This document shows, piece after piece, positions 11,865 to 23,842 of a stretch of 64,000 nucleotides of DNA; position 1 is the first letter of the stretch, and each line of letters begins with the position of its first letter. This stretch comes from Rotaria socialis (taxonomy: Eukaryota > Rotifera > Eurotatoria > Philodinida > Philodinidae). Below the pieces are notes generated by a model. It was not told the DNA's origin and did not search any database. It saw only the letters and a list, made by a program, of their open reading frames with translations. The stretch lies in contig CAJNYU010002662.1 of the NCBI GenBank assembly GCA_905331475.1, positions 71,874 to 135,873 on the forward strand. Reading direction: 5' to 3'. A program made the position numbers and the translations under genes.

Positions 11865-13306
11865 TATAACAGCATGTATTATGTTTTGTTTATTGATTTA
11901 CTTAATATCTCAACAGTGTGGTATTCATTCTGAAATGATCGAATGCTTCCATGAATGGTTACCTTAACTCATGCCCCTAATTATGATATAACAGTTCTTT
12001 TCTATTTCAATGCTCTATTGAAGTAGGATCCAAATGCATGCCTTGTTTCTAGTTTTTATATACGAAAATCATAGAAATATAATCATATATAAAATAAAAT
12101 GGCAAAACTATCAAAATCTTCTCAATGAAATATATCAATAAAATTAACTTTTCTTTTTCATAGGGTTCTATATGGTAGAACAACATTAATTTAGGCAAAT
12201 GAAACCCTCAAACTTAAATTCTTTCAGGAAAACAGCATTCATTCATTTTCACATTAATATGACTTAGTACGTCAATGATGTTATTTTATCAAAAGATTGT
12301 TTTGGAGGAAAGAAGACAATGTATTCAACCGGTACGAATACAACAGAAACATGATTTTCCTAGCTAGTTGATCAAGAGTATAATATGCATACTTCTTTTT
12401 GAAAAAATAAGATCATTAGCTAATTTGTCTTTTTGCAGGAAAATATCTATTTCTTTTCATCGTGATTTTAGTATTGAATTCCGCTGAAACAATTAAATCA
12501 GTAGCACTTAAATTTCTACTTCAAGTCTGACTTGAAACTGTCCCATTCGATGCTCTAGAATATTCAACATGATTCCGGAAAAAATGCAAAAAACACTACT
12601 GAAGTGAAAGTTTTTAGCTCTACTGAAATTCACTATGCAGATCATTTCATTGATGAGAAAACGATGGAATGTAATAAATTCGCATTTCCAATTGCTCGAT
12701 AATTTTTAGAATCTGATCCTTTTTTGCTGTGCTGACATTGAATTATGCATCCTTTTACACTTTTTAGTAATAAATTTCAAAGAAATTTTAGATTTAATCA
12801 TTTGTTCCTATTATTATTATTATTATTATTATTGGATATCTTTTCAATAAAAAAAAATGTTAGTTTAAAATCTTGTACGATACATTAATAAATTGTTTAC
12901 TTTCTTTTCATTTTTTTTAAGCAAAAAAACAAAACGAAAGATTTTCATATTTTTCCTCCACCTCTTCTGTCTCTCTATCTCTCGTGTAGTCAACAGAATA
13001 TAGACTAATATAATTGTAACAAAAACAAGCAAATATAAGAATCAAAAAGAAAACGGAATACACAACAAACGAAAGAGAGACAAAAAAAAGAAATAAATAA
13101 AATATTAGTATATATATGAAAAAAAACAACAACAATTAAAACAGCCGATGTTCTTTTCCAAAACAAAATTCAACGTTAATATAAGAAATGTATTTCTCTC
13201 TCGTTTTTTGTCTTTCTATTGATTCATTCTTTAACATTCGTGAGATTTCACTGCTGCTACGAAACGAAAAGATTTGCGGGAGTAGAAGAAAAACACTGCT
13301 TTTTAT
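11865..13306. other. Intergenic, no gene seen
   Basis: AT-rich DNA between the MITE and the TM9SF3 stop codon. It contains a (TTA)n microsatellite at 12808-12833 and nothing else recognisable. The part nearest 13306 would hold the TM9SF3 3' UTR. Confidence 0.5.
12808..12833. repeat. (TTA)n microsatellite
   Basis: About eight uninterrupted TTA/ATT units. Confidence 0.9.
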
Positions 13307-16300
13307 TTAGTCTATTTTATGTGAATAAATTTTTCGAACAAATGCTTGAGTACCAATATAACCAAATGTGCCACACATTATTCCAAGCCCGATAGAAAAT
13401 AATGCCATGTAACCGAAATAAAATGCCGTTTGAAACATGCCATACATTCTAAATTTAGACAAGATTCAATTTCAATTTGTTGTTAAGTATGAATGAAAAT
13501 GTTTAATTCAATTATTTGAAATTACTTTGTTTTAAATAGGAAATAATACATAGCATAGATATAAACATAAATTGATGATGATGCTCCAGCTAGAAAACTT
13601 GTCCATTGCCTAGAAAATATTTTTTCATTTATAGTTATAAGAGATATTTTAATTTTTAATCGGATATATTCAAATTGTGTTGCTTATTCATTAGAATATA
13701 AAATATACAAATAACAAGCATTTTTTTCAAGAATTTCTACGTGCCCATCGTTAGCAACTTGCTAGAGTCGTTATACAATCTGTTGCTTCCGAGTGTTTAT
13801 GAAGCTAGAAAGCTGTTAGCATAGTCCATGAAAGATTATAATGTGAAATACGGTATTGCTACTTTTGCGTGCCATAGACGGATTTCTTTTAATTAATTTT
13901 TTCGTCATCGTTTTACTTAATCCTTCTGAAATACAACAACGAACTTATTGCAATATTATAACAAGACGTTATTCATATGAAATGTTGTATCATATGTTAA
14001 CAAGACTTATCGAAATCATTAATAGGGAAGAAGAAACTGTGAGGGTGTCTTTTCATAACTTGTTTTTAGAATGATTCTTGAAGCATTTATAACACATATG
14101 AAAGGTTATAAGATCAATTATATTTTTGTGTTACTCTACAAAACATCAATGAGAAAATATTGTTCCAACAAGAATCAAAACTTCTTAGATTTTCTTCATC
14201 TATCAATAGTCAACAAAGTTCACACGTCGTTCAATTTTCTGACGAATTTTTTTTCTAATGAGTAAGATATTACATTAACCATTAGATAATGAATCTTAAA
14301 CTATCTATAGAATAACTATTTACCGATTAAAAATTTCTATTTTCAAGCTTTATGCTATCATAAAAATAACTGAACTTCGTACGCTACCAATCATATAGTT
14401 TGAGAATCTGCCAATGATGCCCAGTCCATTTTATACATTATTTTTATCAATATTCAGTAAAAACTACAAAATTCATGTGAGTAGCTGTCATAGATTTTCC
14501 TCCATTATAAATAGAGAAAGGAATACCCAATTAAATCAACTATTGTGTAGTGTTCGATGACGATACTAAATTTGAAAATTTTTGGTACCATACAAATCAT
14601 AGAACGATATTTTGATTCTAGGAGTTGAACATTCTTTAATCAATGATTTTCACTTTAAAAAATCTATAAAAATCACTCTGATTTACTCTTCGTAATGATT
14701 CATGTAATCCATCTGTTTCCAAAAACAAATGCTTTCTTAGGATTGAAAAAAGAAAAGCTGTTATCATCATAATACTGTGACATTTGTACTTAATTTATGA
14801 TTCACCTGATATAGAAGCTAGGGCGCCCTAAAATGATACAGCACGACATAACAAATACTCTTTCTACTTTATGATCTTGCCCATTGCTAATCATATTATA
14901 TCTATTAGGAATAAAAACAATTCTGAAAGGTCTTTCCAGCACTTAAGATTATTTCAAAGTTATCTTGAACTTTACAATCTGAATATTCTGGCAAATTTAA
15001 TTCAAATCGAGGTAGCATATATGAGACAGCACTCTAAACTCTACTAGTTTTTCAATAAACGGCATGATATTTTTATTTGTTGCCTCGTTTTCTCTTCACA
15101 AGTTCCGAAATAATTTTTGACTATTCGTTTGTTTACACTTTTGTGATCATGCATTGCAAAATTCTAGAAAGAATTTAATTTATAGGATAAGAGAATTTCA
15201 ATTTACACGATTATGTATTATTAAGTATTTGTTATTGAAATTCTACCGAAAGTATCAGTGTGACCTGTCTACCCTAATCCCATCGTATTCTGAAAATTTC
15301 AAATGATTCAAATGCAATCCGTCCATAAGAACAATTTTCGACGTAGGTGGTCGTAGCTTAGAGGTTTTTATAGAAATAATAACTCAGCAAATTGATGCAA
15401 GTAATTCAAAGATTTGTAGTACATCAGATGAAAGCTATAAAAATCAAATGATTTTCTTTTCTTCTATTCAATGAGTTACTCAATATATTCATATGTCATG
15501 CAAATGCTTTCTTTTCTCATATCATTCAGCGTCAGCTTGGATCGATTTTCCTTTTGTCCTTGAAACATTCAAAAGAAAAGCAAAATATTTTAATTTTACC
15601 ATCGATAATCTTCCGAATTCAGCAAAAAATATGTTGCAACTATTGTTACACACACAGTAACAACGGCAAGAATTAAAAATACCAATAACATAAATCCGTA
15701 TACATAGTAAATCTACGTAGAAATGTGACGATTAATTGGTTGATTATATTTATTTATTTATTTACCTTATAAGCCCAAAATGATGTAAAAATAAAATACC
15801 TACACAAGGAAATATTCATTAAATACCAAGTTCTCTTGAGAAAAAAAAGTCTTTATTTACATTTCAATGAAAATTGATCCAAACGGTAAAATTCCACTTG
15901 CTAATATAATCCAAAGTGGCTCCATAAACCATTTCTTTTCTGGTATTGGTCTTGGCACGGCATTTGTTCGGCATGGATGATTTATTTTACCACTTATATT
16001 TTTTCCAAGCACTGTTCCAACTGCAGTTAATGGTAAAATAATAAACAAACAAATTGCTGTAACACTCAACTAGAATTTAATTTAAAATAAATACAAAAAA
16101 TGAGAGACTTCTTAAAACATACCATAACAGTAAATGGTATTGAACGCGATGATCCATAATAAATTGAAATAAAATTAACAAGAAATGAAACACCACAAAT
16201 TAGAAATGGAACAAAAAAGGCACCAACAATTAATTGTTTCATCCATAATTGCCCTAAATTGCAATTAAAAAAAATTAATAGATTTAAAAAAAACTGAGCA

Positions 16301-18060
16301 TATAGCTGACCCCCCATTCGTGCATATAAACTTCCACCAGCATAACCATTAATTATCGATGATGCAGCATAAAGAAATATAGCTGTACTAAACAGTAGTG
16401 CACGTCTAAACAATTTAGAAAGAAATATTAAGAAAATAAATTTATCCTATTTAGTTTACTCTGTATAAAGATCGCCAAAAATTGTTATAACAATACAAAA
16501 TATTGTTACTGTTGCTATTTGATAACCAGAACCAATCAATGAACAAAATAATATTGGATGAGCCGGAGGACGAAATACGTCACCATGCACTTGTTTCCAG
16601 CCATATTCATCACCTAAGTCTCGTTCCTGTAAAAACAATTTTGTGAAATTATACTTGATTTTAACTTGATTCTTTATAAATTCATCTGTATACTGACATT
16701 TTGTTGCTCTTTGCAACATAGCAAAAAATCTATCCCTGTTGATTGATCTGTAATAACTCGGAAGACTTTAATTTTCTCAAATGAAAAATTAGCTAAGTGT
16801 GAAAACAGACTAGTAATTACGAATTATTTGACATTTTAAATGTTGACATCAGAACATAAAATCTAAGTATCAGAATTCGAAGCAACTTTATTATTATAGA
16901 TTCATTATTTTGTGAAAATTCTTCCATCGTTTATTGTGAAGAAATAGATCTGTATGTACCTGTTCGTCAACTAGTATTAGATTACTTTTAATAAAGACTT
17001 GATAATTATTTTGTCTTAAATAAAAACAAGAATTCGCCTACCATATCATCCAAATCATCATCTTTTCCATATCTTGCATAATCTTTTCGCAGCGTTCGCA
17101 ATAGTATCATACTAACAAGTCCAACAAGAAATAAAACCATCATAAAGGAATTAAATATCGAAAACCAATGAATCTAAATAATCAAAGTTGTATTAAAGAA
17201 ATAATAAATTGTTCTTTCTTTTTAATTTTTACTTTGTGTTGAAAAAATCCTGGATCAAGATATTTATCAAATCTATTAGCGAATAAAATAGGCGATGGTT
17301 TCCATGTAACTTCGTATGTAAATATTAATTTTGAATTTGGTTGCATTTGCACTTTTGATTCTGCTGTTAAATTAACATCCACTATTCGATTTCCATTATA
17401 TCCTATATCAAATCTTTTATGTGTCCATATATAAGCAGACTTTCCTGATTCATCCATTTCACCAACAATACCTATTTAAAAACAAACGAAATGATTAAAA
17501 TAGAATATTAAAAAAAGTTCATCTAGGTCAATAAAACGAACCCCAAATAGGTAAATCATCAATAAACATTTGATACCAATAATGATTTTTTATTGCATAT
17601 GTAAATGCATCATAATTTTCATGTGATAATGTTATTTCGCAAATATCTGTTCTTTTTTTATCACCTATGAGTTTGGAAAAATAGTTTGTATAAAAAGTTT
17701 TTTGTTTTATACAAGAATGAAAACCTTACGTTTGTAATTAATGTCAACTCCACTATATTCTAATTCAACACCTAAAATATTTTCACCTAGTGTTTCATGG
17801 TAATGTGAGATCTCTTTTTTCGATCCACGACAAAATGGTAACGAAAAATAATTATATGTTTCCTGTCTATTATGATAAGGACCAACTGTATTCATCCACA
17901 AAACAACTTCTTGACCATCTTCATACTAAAAATTTAAAATAGAGAATTATTCAAATCAGAAAGTTTCTTATTCTATTTATACTTTATGATCATGTTCATC
18001 ACAGTGAGTAATTGTAAAAATAGCCAAAAGAAAAGGAAGTAATTGAAAAATATTCATCAT
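13307..18060 (-). CDS. TM9SF3: Transmembrane 9 superfamily member 3, 13 exons
   Basis: A nonaspanin of the Golgi/endosome membranes, a family linked to membrane-protein sorting. Exons by hand: 18060-17983, 17925-17730, 17664-17542, 17471-17233, ~17173-17042, 16626-16460, 16405-16311, 16253-16123, 16069-15861, 15799-15766, ~15712-15600, 13609-13526, 13448-13307. All phases join, giving about 580 residues (human TM9SF3 is 589). A signal peptide ends near THC(20). The lumenal domain shows [44 protein letters not shown] and [12 protein letters not shown]. Then come the cytosolic LRKDYARY and [16 protein letters not shown], and the membrane core with [16 protein letters not shown] and [12 protein letters not shown]. 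The C-terminus, IYSHKID, keeps the COPI-type KxD/E Golgi-retention signal. Most introns are short, but the one before exon 12 is ~2 kb (13610-15599). TM9SF3 is preferred over TM9SF1/2/4 from these motifs. Divergent from the CCDC170-like gene. Confidence 0.96.
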
Positions 18061-18910
18061 GGACTTGTTTTATATTGTTCAATAAAAACGATAAGAATGT
18101 ATTTTTTTATTCGATTGGCTTCATCTACAAAAAAAAAACATTCGATTATATCTCAATACAAAATCTTAATCAACAAGAAAATTTTCATCTATTAGTACAT
18201 TGCGGTAATCATTTTAACTAAACTTATAGTATCCGCACTCGTAAACAGTTATGTTTGTGCCAATTATACTACAATCTCTATGACATTATGATTGAGGTAA
18301 AGATGGTTTCCGTTAAAATAAGAAACAAATCGTCATTCAAAGATGGATTGCATCATTTCCTTGATACTAATGATGATCATCAATCATTAGCATGATGTGT
18401 ATTAAATATAAAATATTCTCGTAAGTTTTGTACCTGTGTCAACACTGTGTGCAACTGAAAAATAAGGTCACTGATAGCTTACTATTATAGCACAACACAA
18501 TGAAAAGTTAGCATAAAATAACTTTTTCTTTTATCCCTTTCTATATTTTCATTTCAAGACAATTACATTGAATAAAACTGAATGAAAATGTGACAACGTC
18601 AGTAACAACAAAAAAACAGACGAATAACCATCATCCAGATTTCTTTTTTCTAATTGGTTTATTTTGTTTTATAGCATATTTATGCACTTTGCAATTAACT
18701 CAACTTTTGAATTTCTGAAATTAATTGAGTTTCAATATCGGGAACAAAACAATATCTAATTAAATAACTATTATGATTCATTTGATTTCATGAAGGTCAT
18801 TCCTAGGACGACGAATTTTAATAATGGCATTGTGTGTCTGTAAACTGAATGAAACCTTGCCGGTTTGGCACATTTATCAAAATTGAAAAATAGATTAAGA
18901 AAAAAAAGGA
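18061..18910. other. Divergent intergenic region between TM9SF3 and CCDC170-like gene
   Basis: About 850 bp separate the two start codons, so both promoters should lie here. The sequence is AT-rich; no TATA box, binding site or RNA gene could be assigned with confidence. Confidence 0.5.
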
Positions 18911-20281
18911 ATGACATCATCCAGTTATATGGTTGACCGTGAAATTCTTGGTTCAGCTCGAACTATAATTGATGCACATTCTAATGCTCCATTTTCACAA
19001 CAAACACAGCATAATACGTATCGTGGTTCGTATGGTACATCAAGTCCAATACCATTTACAACAACAAATACCAATCATCATCACCATGGATACGGAAACG
19101 GTTCAAACGAAAGTTATGAATCGAAAAAAGTTATAGTGGACGTAAGTTTACTTCTTAATATGCAATACGATACATAACAAATACATTTATTATAGTTGCA
19201 AGATCAAATTCGTTTATTAAAAAAAGATTTAGAAAAAAAAGATGCACTCATTCTAGAATTAACATCAATGAAGTAAATTCAGATTTTTAATTAAAATTCA
19301 ATTTAATGATTATACTCTTAATTTGCTTTTCATAATAGAGATCCGCATAAAACGGACCATTTCGAAACAGCAAAATATGAAGCTTTAGTTGGACAAGAAC
19401 GAAGCGCATTCGAGGGAGCTAGACGTGAACTTGATCAATATAGAACAAAAGTTGAAGGATTAACTCAGGATGTAAATAATTACTTGATCAATTTTGTTTT
19501 ATTTTATTTTAACTTAATTGTTTAATTATTAGTTACGTGAAACAACAATAAAATCAGCTGCAAAAGATGAACGTATCAATGAATTAAAACGTGAAATTGA
19601 ATCATTAAAAAAAGAACATGAATCACTCAATCAAGCTAATAATCAATTGCGTTTACACATGCGTGAACTTGAATCGAATGTTGGTTCCTACGAGTCAGTT
19701 GCAAGTAAATCATCATTAACGATATCATCACTACAAAAAGATGCCAAAGAAAGACAAGAACAAATAATGGAATTACAATCCCGTGTAAGGTACAGTTAAG
19801 ATTAGAAATTACTTTTTTTCTTTTAGTTTAAGCTTTTATCTATATGTACTTATTTAAGAACACATATGGAAGAACGTGAAGCTAGTGAACGAAAAACTGA
19901 AGGATTACATAACAAATTACAAGAACTATTTTCACAACTAAGCGTTACACTTGGTGGAGAATTCGGACAACCAACAGCTGCTTCGTTTGATAATCTTATG
20001 GCTAGAGTAAGAAAATTTTCTCTTTCTTCACATGATGATTAATATAGAGATATTCAAGTGTTCATGATAAAAACTAGACAAGATTCTAAATTATTTCTTG
20101 TTATTCAAAACGAATAAATTCAACATGTTCTGCATTATTTTTCGAAGAAACAGTTCTTCTTTTAAAATAAATGTGGAAACATCGGATTCGCATCCGATTG
20201 TTATGTGTACTGCAAAAATTGAGTCGATTTATATATGTTGTGAATAATTCTGAGAAAAAATTTTTTTTTCAAAAAATCTCT

Positions 20282-20318
<37 letters not shown>

Positions 20319-23300
20319 NCTCAGGGATGGATAGTCTGGTCAATAATGACAATTTTTTTGGATAACTCAGCCATTTCTTGACGGATCCTTCTCATCTTCG
20401 AACTCGACTGAGATATTGATGAGATCATTATGTGTACAAAATTTCATGACAATTGAATGAGGCTTTCAAAGGTTATCGTGTTAACGGCCGGCCGGACACA
20501 CTGACCGAATCTAGAGTGTACTCATTTTTTTTTGAGTACACAAAAAGGATATATACGTATTAGAAAAATTAATTTTTCGATGGTGAACATATGACAAGGA
20601 GATGTTGATGATTAATTTGTGTTAAAATCAGTGAGTGATCCAATAAAGGTATAATATAAATTTCGTAGTTGTAGTTATATTGGCAATTATAATCAGTTAG
20701 ACTCAATGAAATTTCGATCTAACATTACATGATGATGATTTATACTACTGAAATAAGAACAAGACTTTTGATAATTTGAAGTGCTATATGGAACTTGAAA
20801 AATTGTCTTTTTCTTCTAGTGAATTTTCAGCATTTTCTTGTTCTTCTTTATGTTATACGCTTCCAAAAACAGCATTTGATACTTATTATCTGCGAATTTC
20901 ATCATTTTGCGCCGGAAATCTTTGCATCGTTGCCAAGAGTTATCGAATCTTCTTCTTGTAGTTTTCGTAGCCACAGGATACTTCTTCGTGTAAAACTTAC
21001 CTTCATATCGAATTTTTTCTTCAAATTTATTGAATCTGAATGAAAAAGATAAACGTTTCTTTCTGTATTTTGATTTAAAAAAGTCATATTTTTCATTGTG
21101 TTGTTATATTATTCGAATTCTATGCTCTTGCTCCATGCCAATGACTAAGTATGAAGATACTAGTTGTCTTTTATGACTTTTAATAGTTCTGATAGTATAA
21201 ACATAATAAAACTGATTGCTTGATCTGACAATTCCTATCAAGCGACGATCATTTGTGATACGATTAGCCTATATACAATTGATACAAACTACTCTAGCAT
21301 TTGGTGATAAATATTGGATTAAAGACGTTTCATGGAATAAGTTTCTATAAAATAGAGTGCAGATTTTTTATTCCGAGCATAACTTTGATATTAGAAAATG
21401 AAATATACGTGCTCTTTAGATATCTGATATTAATGGTGAAAATACAACATTGAAGGGTAGACTGGTTAAATTAGAAGAAATAACTCGTTCAGTAGAAAAT
21501 GAAGCTCATGCGAATCGTTCAACTATTCAACAAATGGCAAATCAATTACATGTCTATGAACAAAATGCAGTTAGCCATCGTTTACAAATGGATTCAATTA
21601 AAGCAGAACGTGATACGGCATTTAATGATAGAGACGCAATGAAACATGAACTTGAAACAATGAAGTCACGTCTTGATTCTGTACAAAAAGCTTGGCAAAA
21701 TACACGTGGTGAATTAGATCAACGCGAAAATCAATACTCTTCTAATGAATCACATGTAAAACAATTAGAAAATGATTTACTTTATGCTAAAACAATGTTT
21801 GATACTTTTAAACAACAAGTTGGACAATTATTATCCGATGGTTATGTTAAAGTGGAACCGAAAGATGACGAAATTAAAGAAAAAATTCAATTACTAATGC
21901 AATCTAGTAAAGATCGCGGCGTGGTAAGTTTTTTTTTTCTTTTTTTAAGTTTTCAGACTGAAACTAAAATTCAAGTATTTTACCATTCGAATGAGAAATA
22001 CAGCAACTTTTGTATTTATGTGTTACTTGTAGGAAATTTTCCGAGTAGTGTTTCTTTGTGGTATTCTTTTAATAATTAAATCGAACCTGTTTGAATTTCC
22101 ATTTGATTAAAAATATTCTGATAAGAAAAAGTTAAACTTGCTCTTCTACTGTAAATCTGTAACATCAAAAACACGGACTTGATGATAAAAGTCAAATATT
22201 TCAATACGAGTCTCCATGATTTTAAGATGAATATTGAGAGATGATGCTGCCTGCTGCTATTCACACATTGAAGTAAAGTTCAAAAATATTAAAATCGCAT
22301 TATGATAAATAGTGAGCATCGATTTTTAGAAGAAAACTGAATACTAAGACGTAAAAGGATCAAACGAAATCTTTCGTATAGTTTTATGAACCAAAACGTT
22401 TGTAGAAAGATACTTGAAAATTTTTATAGACGAAAGATAACTTAAATTTCATTTGTAGTCAGATTACAAAATAAAGGTCTTGTCTAGAAAGTATTGATCA
22501 TTTGTTTTAGATAATCACAAATTTGCAAAATCAAAAAGAACAAATATCGAAACAATTACAAGAACAAATTGAAATCAATAAAGAAACAGAGAATAAACGC
22601 CGTCATGCTGAATCTCATTTACATGAATTAGAACATCGCCTGAAAAATCTTGATAATGATTATACAACAACTGAAGTTTATCGTGAAAATCTCAAACAGG
22701 ATAAAGCGAAGTTTCTTCATTTTCTTGAACGGCTTGCAGCAATAATGAAAATAGAAAATATTTCAAACGAACTTGGTTATGAACTTAATCCAGATGTTAT
22801 TCTATCACGTGCTGAACAACTAATGAAATTAGAGAAGGATTCAATTGTTGATCAGAAAACTTCAATTTATAGTTTACAAAGAAAAATTAAACAGTTAAAA
22901 GAACAAATGGAAAATAAAGATTTACATTTAGATTTATTACGTAAAAAAGTGATTGCATTAGAAGAAGGACGTGCAGCTAAAACAGATTTAGAACGTGAAA
23001 TCGATGATCATGTTATGTTATCGAGGAAAATGAAAGTCAAAGTTGATCATTTAACACAACAAGTGACTGATTTAAAACAAGAAAATATACAATTAAAAGC
23101 TCAAATAACAGATATTCAAATACTCAAAGTAAATAAATAAGATATTCAGTTTATTTGATTTATTAAAAATAAAAAATAAAACTATTTTTAGAATCGTTTA
23201 GTTGATCAGGATAAAGAAATTCGACGTCTTTTAGAAGATGTTGATAAATTACAAAATATACGTGATAAACAAGCTGTAAAACTTTCAAATTTACAAGATA

Positions 23301-23842
23301 AAATACATTCAGTCGATGATGAGGCAAATCGATCATTACTTTCATCAGATAATGCTGTAAGAGCTTTGTCTAATGAAGTAAGATTTCTAAAAAGTTCACT
23401 TGAACAAATTACCGAACGAGAACATAGAGTAAGCATTTTAAAATTCAAAAATAAATCTTATTCACTCTAGTTCTTTTTATTATTTTAGTTACTTGATTTC
23501 CGTTCATTAATATCTCGGATGCTTGGCTTAGACTCTAAAACATTATCGATACCTGACTATGAAATCACAGCTCGTTTAGAACGTCTCCTTAGTGTCGTAC
23601 AACCAACAATGGCGATACCTGTGGTGCCAATTTCTTCGTCAGCAGCAGCAACAACATCGAATAATTTCACACATCAGCAACAACCTCCAGTTGAACATCA
23701 CTACCATCATAATCATCAAAATATCCATTCGGCACATGTAAGACATCGTAGTCCAAGTCCAGTTTCTCGACGATCCGAAGCCAGTCATCGAGCACGATCA
23801 CTTTCTCCATTGCATGTTGGTATTGACCCAAGAACCTATTAA
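18911..23842 (+). CDS. CCDC170-like coiled-coil protein, 9 exons
   Basis: Predicted 852 residues. Exons: 18911-19141, 19196-19272, 19339-19471, 19533-19789, 19859-20006, 21420-21923, 22511-23128, 23192-23428, 23489-23842. Every junction is GT-AG and phase-consistent. A low-complexity Ser/Thr/His N-terminus (~65 residues) precedes almost continuous heptad coiled coil rich in E, K, Q and L. The conserved-looking core has SDINGENTTLKGRLVKLEE and LRLHMRELESNVGSYES. The C-terminal end reads RMLGLDSKTLSIPDYEI, then a His/Ser/Arg-rich tail with RSPSPVSRR. This order resembles CCDC170, a microtubule-stabilising protein also reported with ciliary doublets. Other centrosomal coiled-coil families (CEP135/TSGA10) are possible alternatives. 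Intron 5 (20007-21419) carries a poly(G)/N tract and inserted repeat DNA; intron 6 is ~590 bp. Confidence 0.65.
20282..20319. repeat. Poly(G) tract of 37 G ending in N, inside intron 5
   Basis: An uninterrupted G run ends in a single N. It is the second such tract in the window and has the same form as the one at 7180-7252. It lies in an intron of the coiled-coil gene and does not affect the reading frame. Confidence 0.95.
20320..20545. repeat. Probable inserted repeat fragment with terminal hairpin
   Basis: Starting right after the poly(G)/N, this block is GC-richer than the intron (includes ACGGCCGGCCGGACACAC near 20484-20502). It ends with a 9-bp hairpin, GTGTACTCA (20516-20524) and TGAGTACAC (20533-20541), around a run of eight T. 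The look is that of a transposon end, but no partner terminus or duplication was found. Confidence 0.45.

Noticed and set aside
13856..14265. Two adjacent plus-strand frames inside the large TM9SF3 intron
   Set aside because: Low-complexity composition, no family or splice support, and not in phase with TM9SF3.
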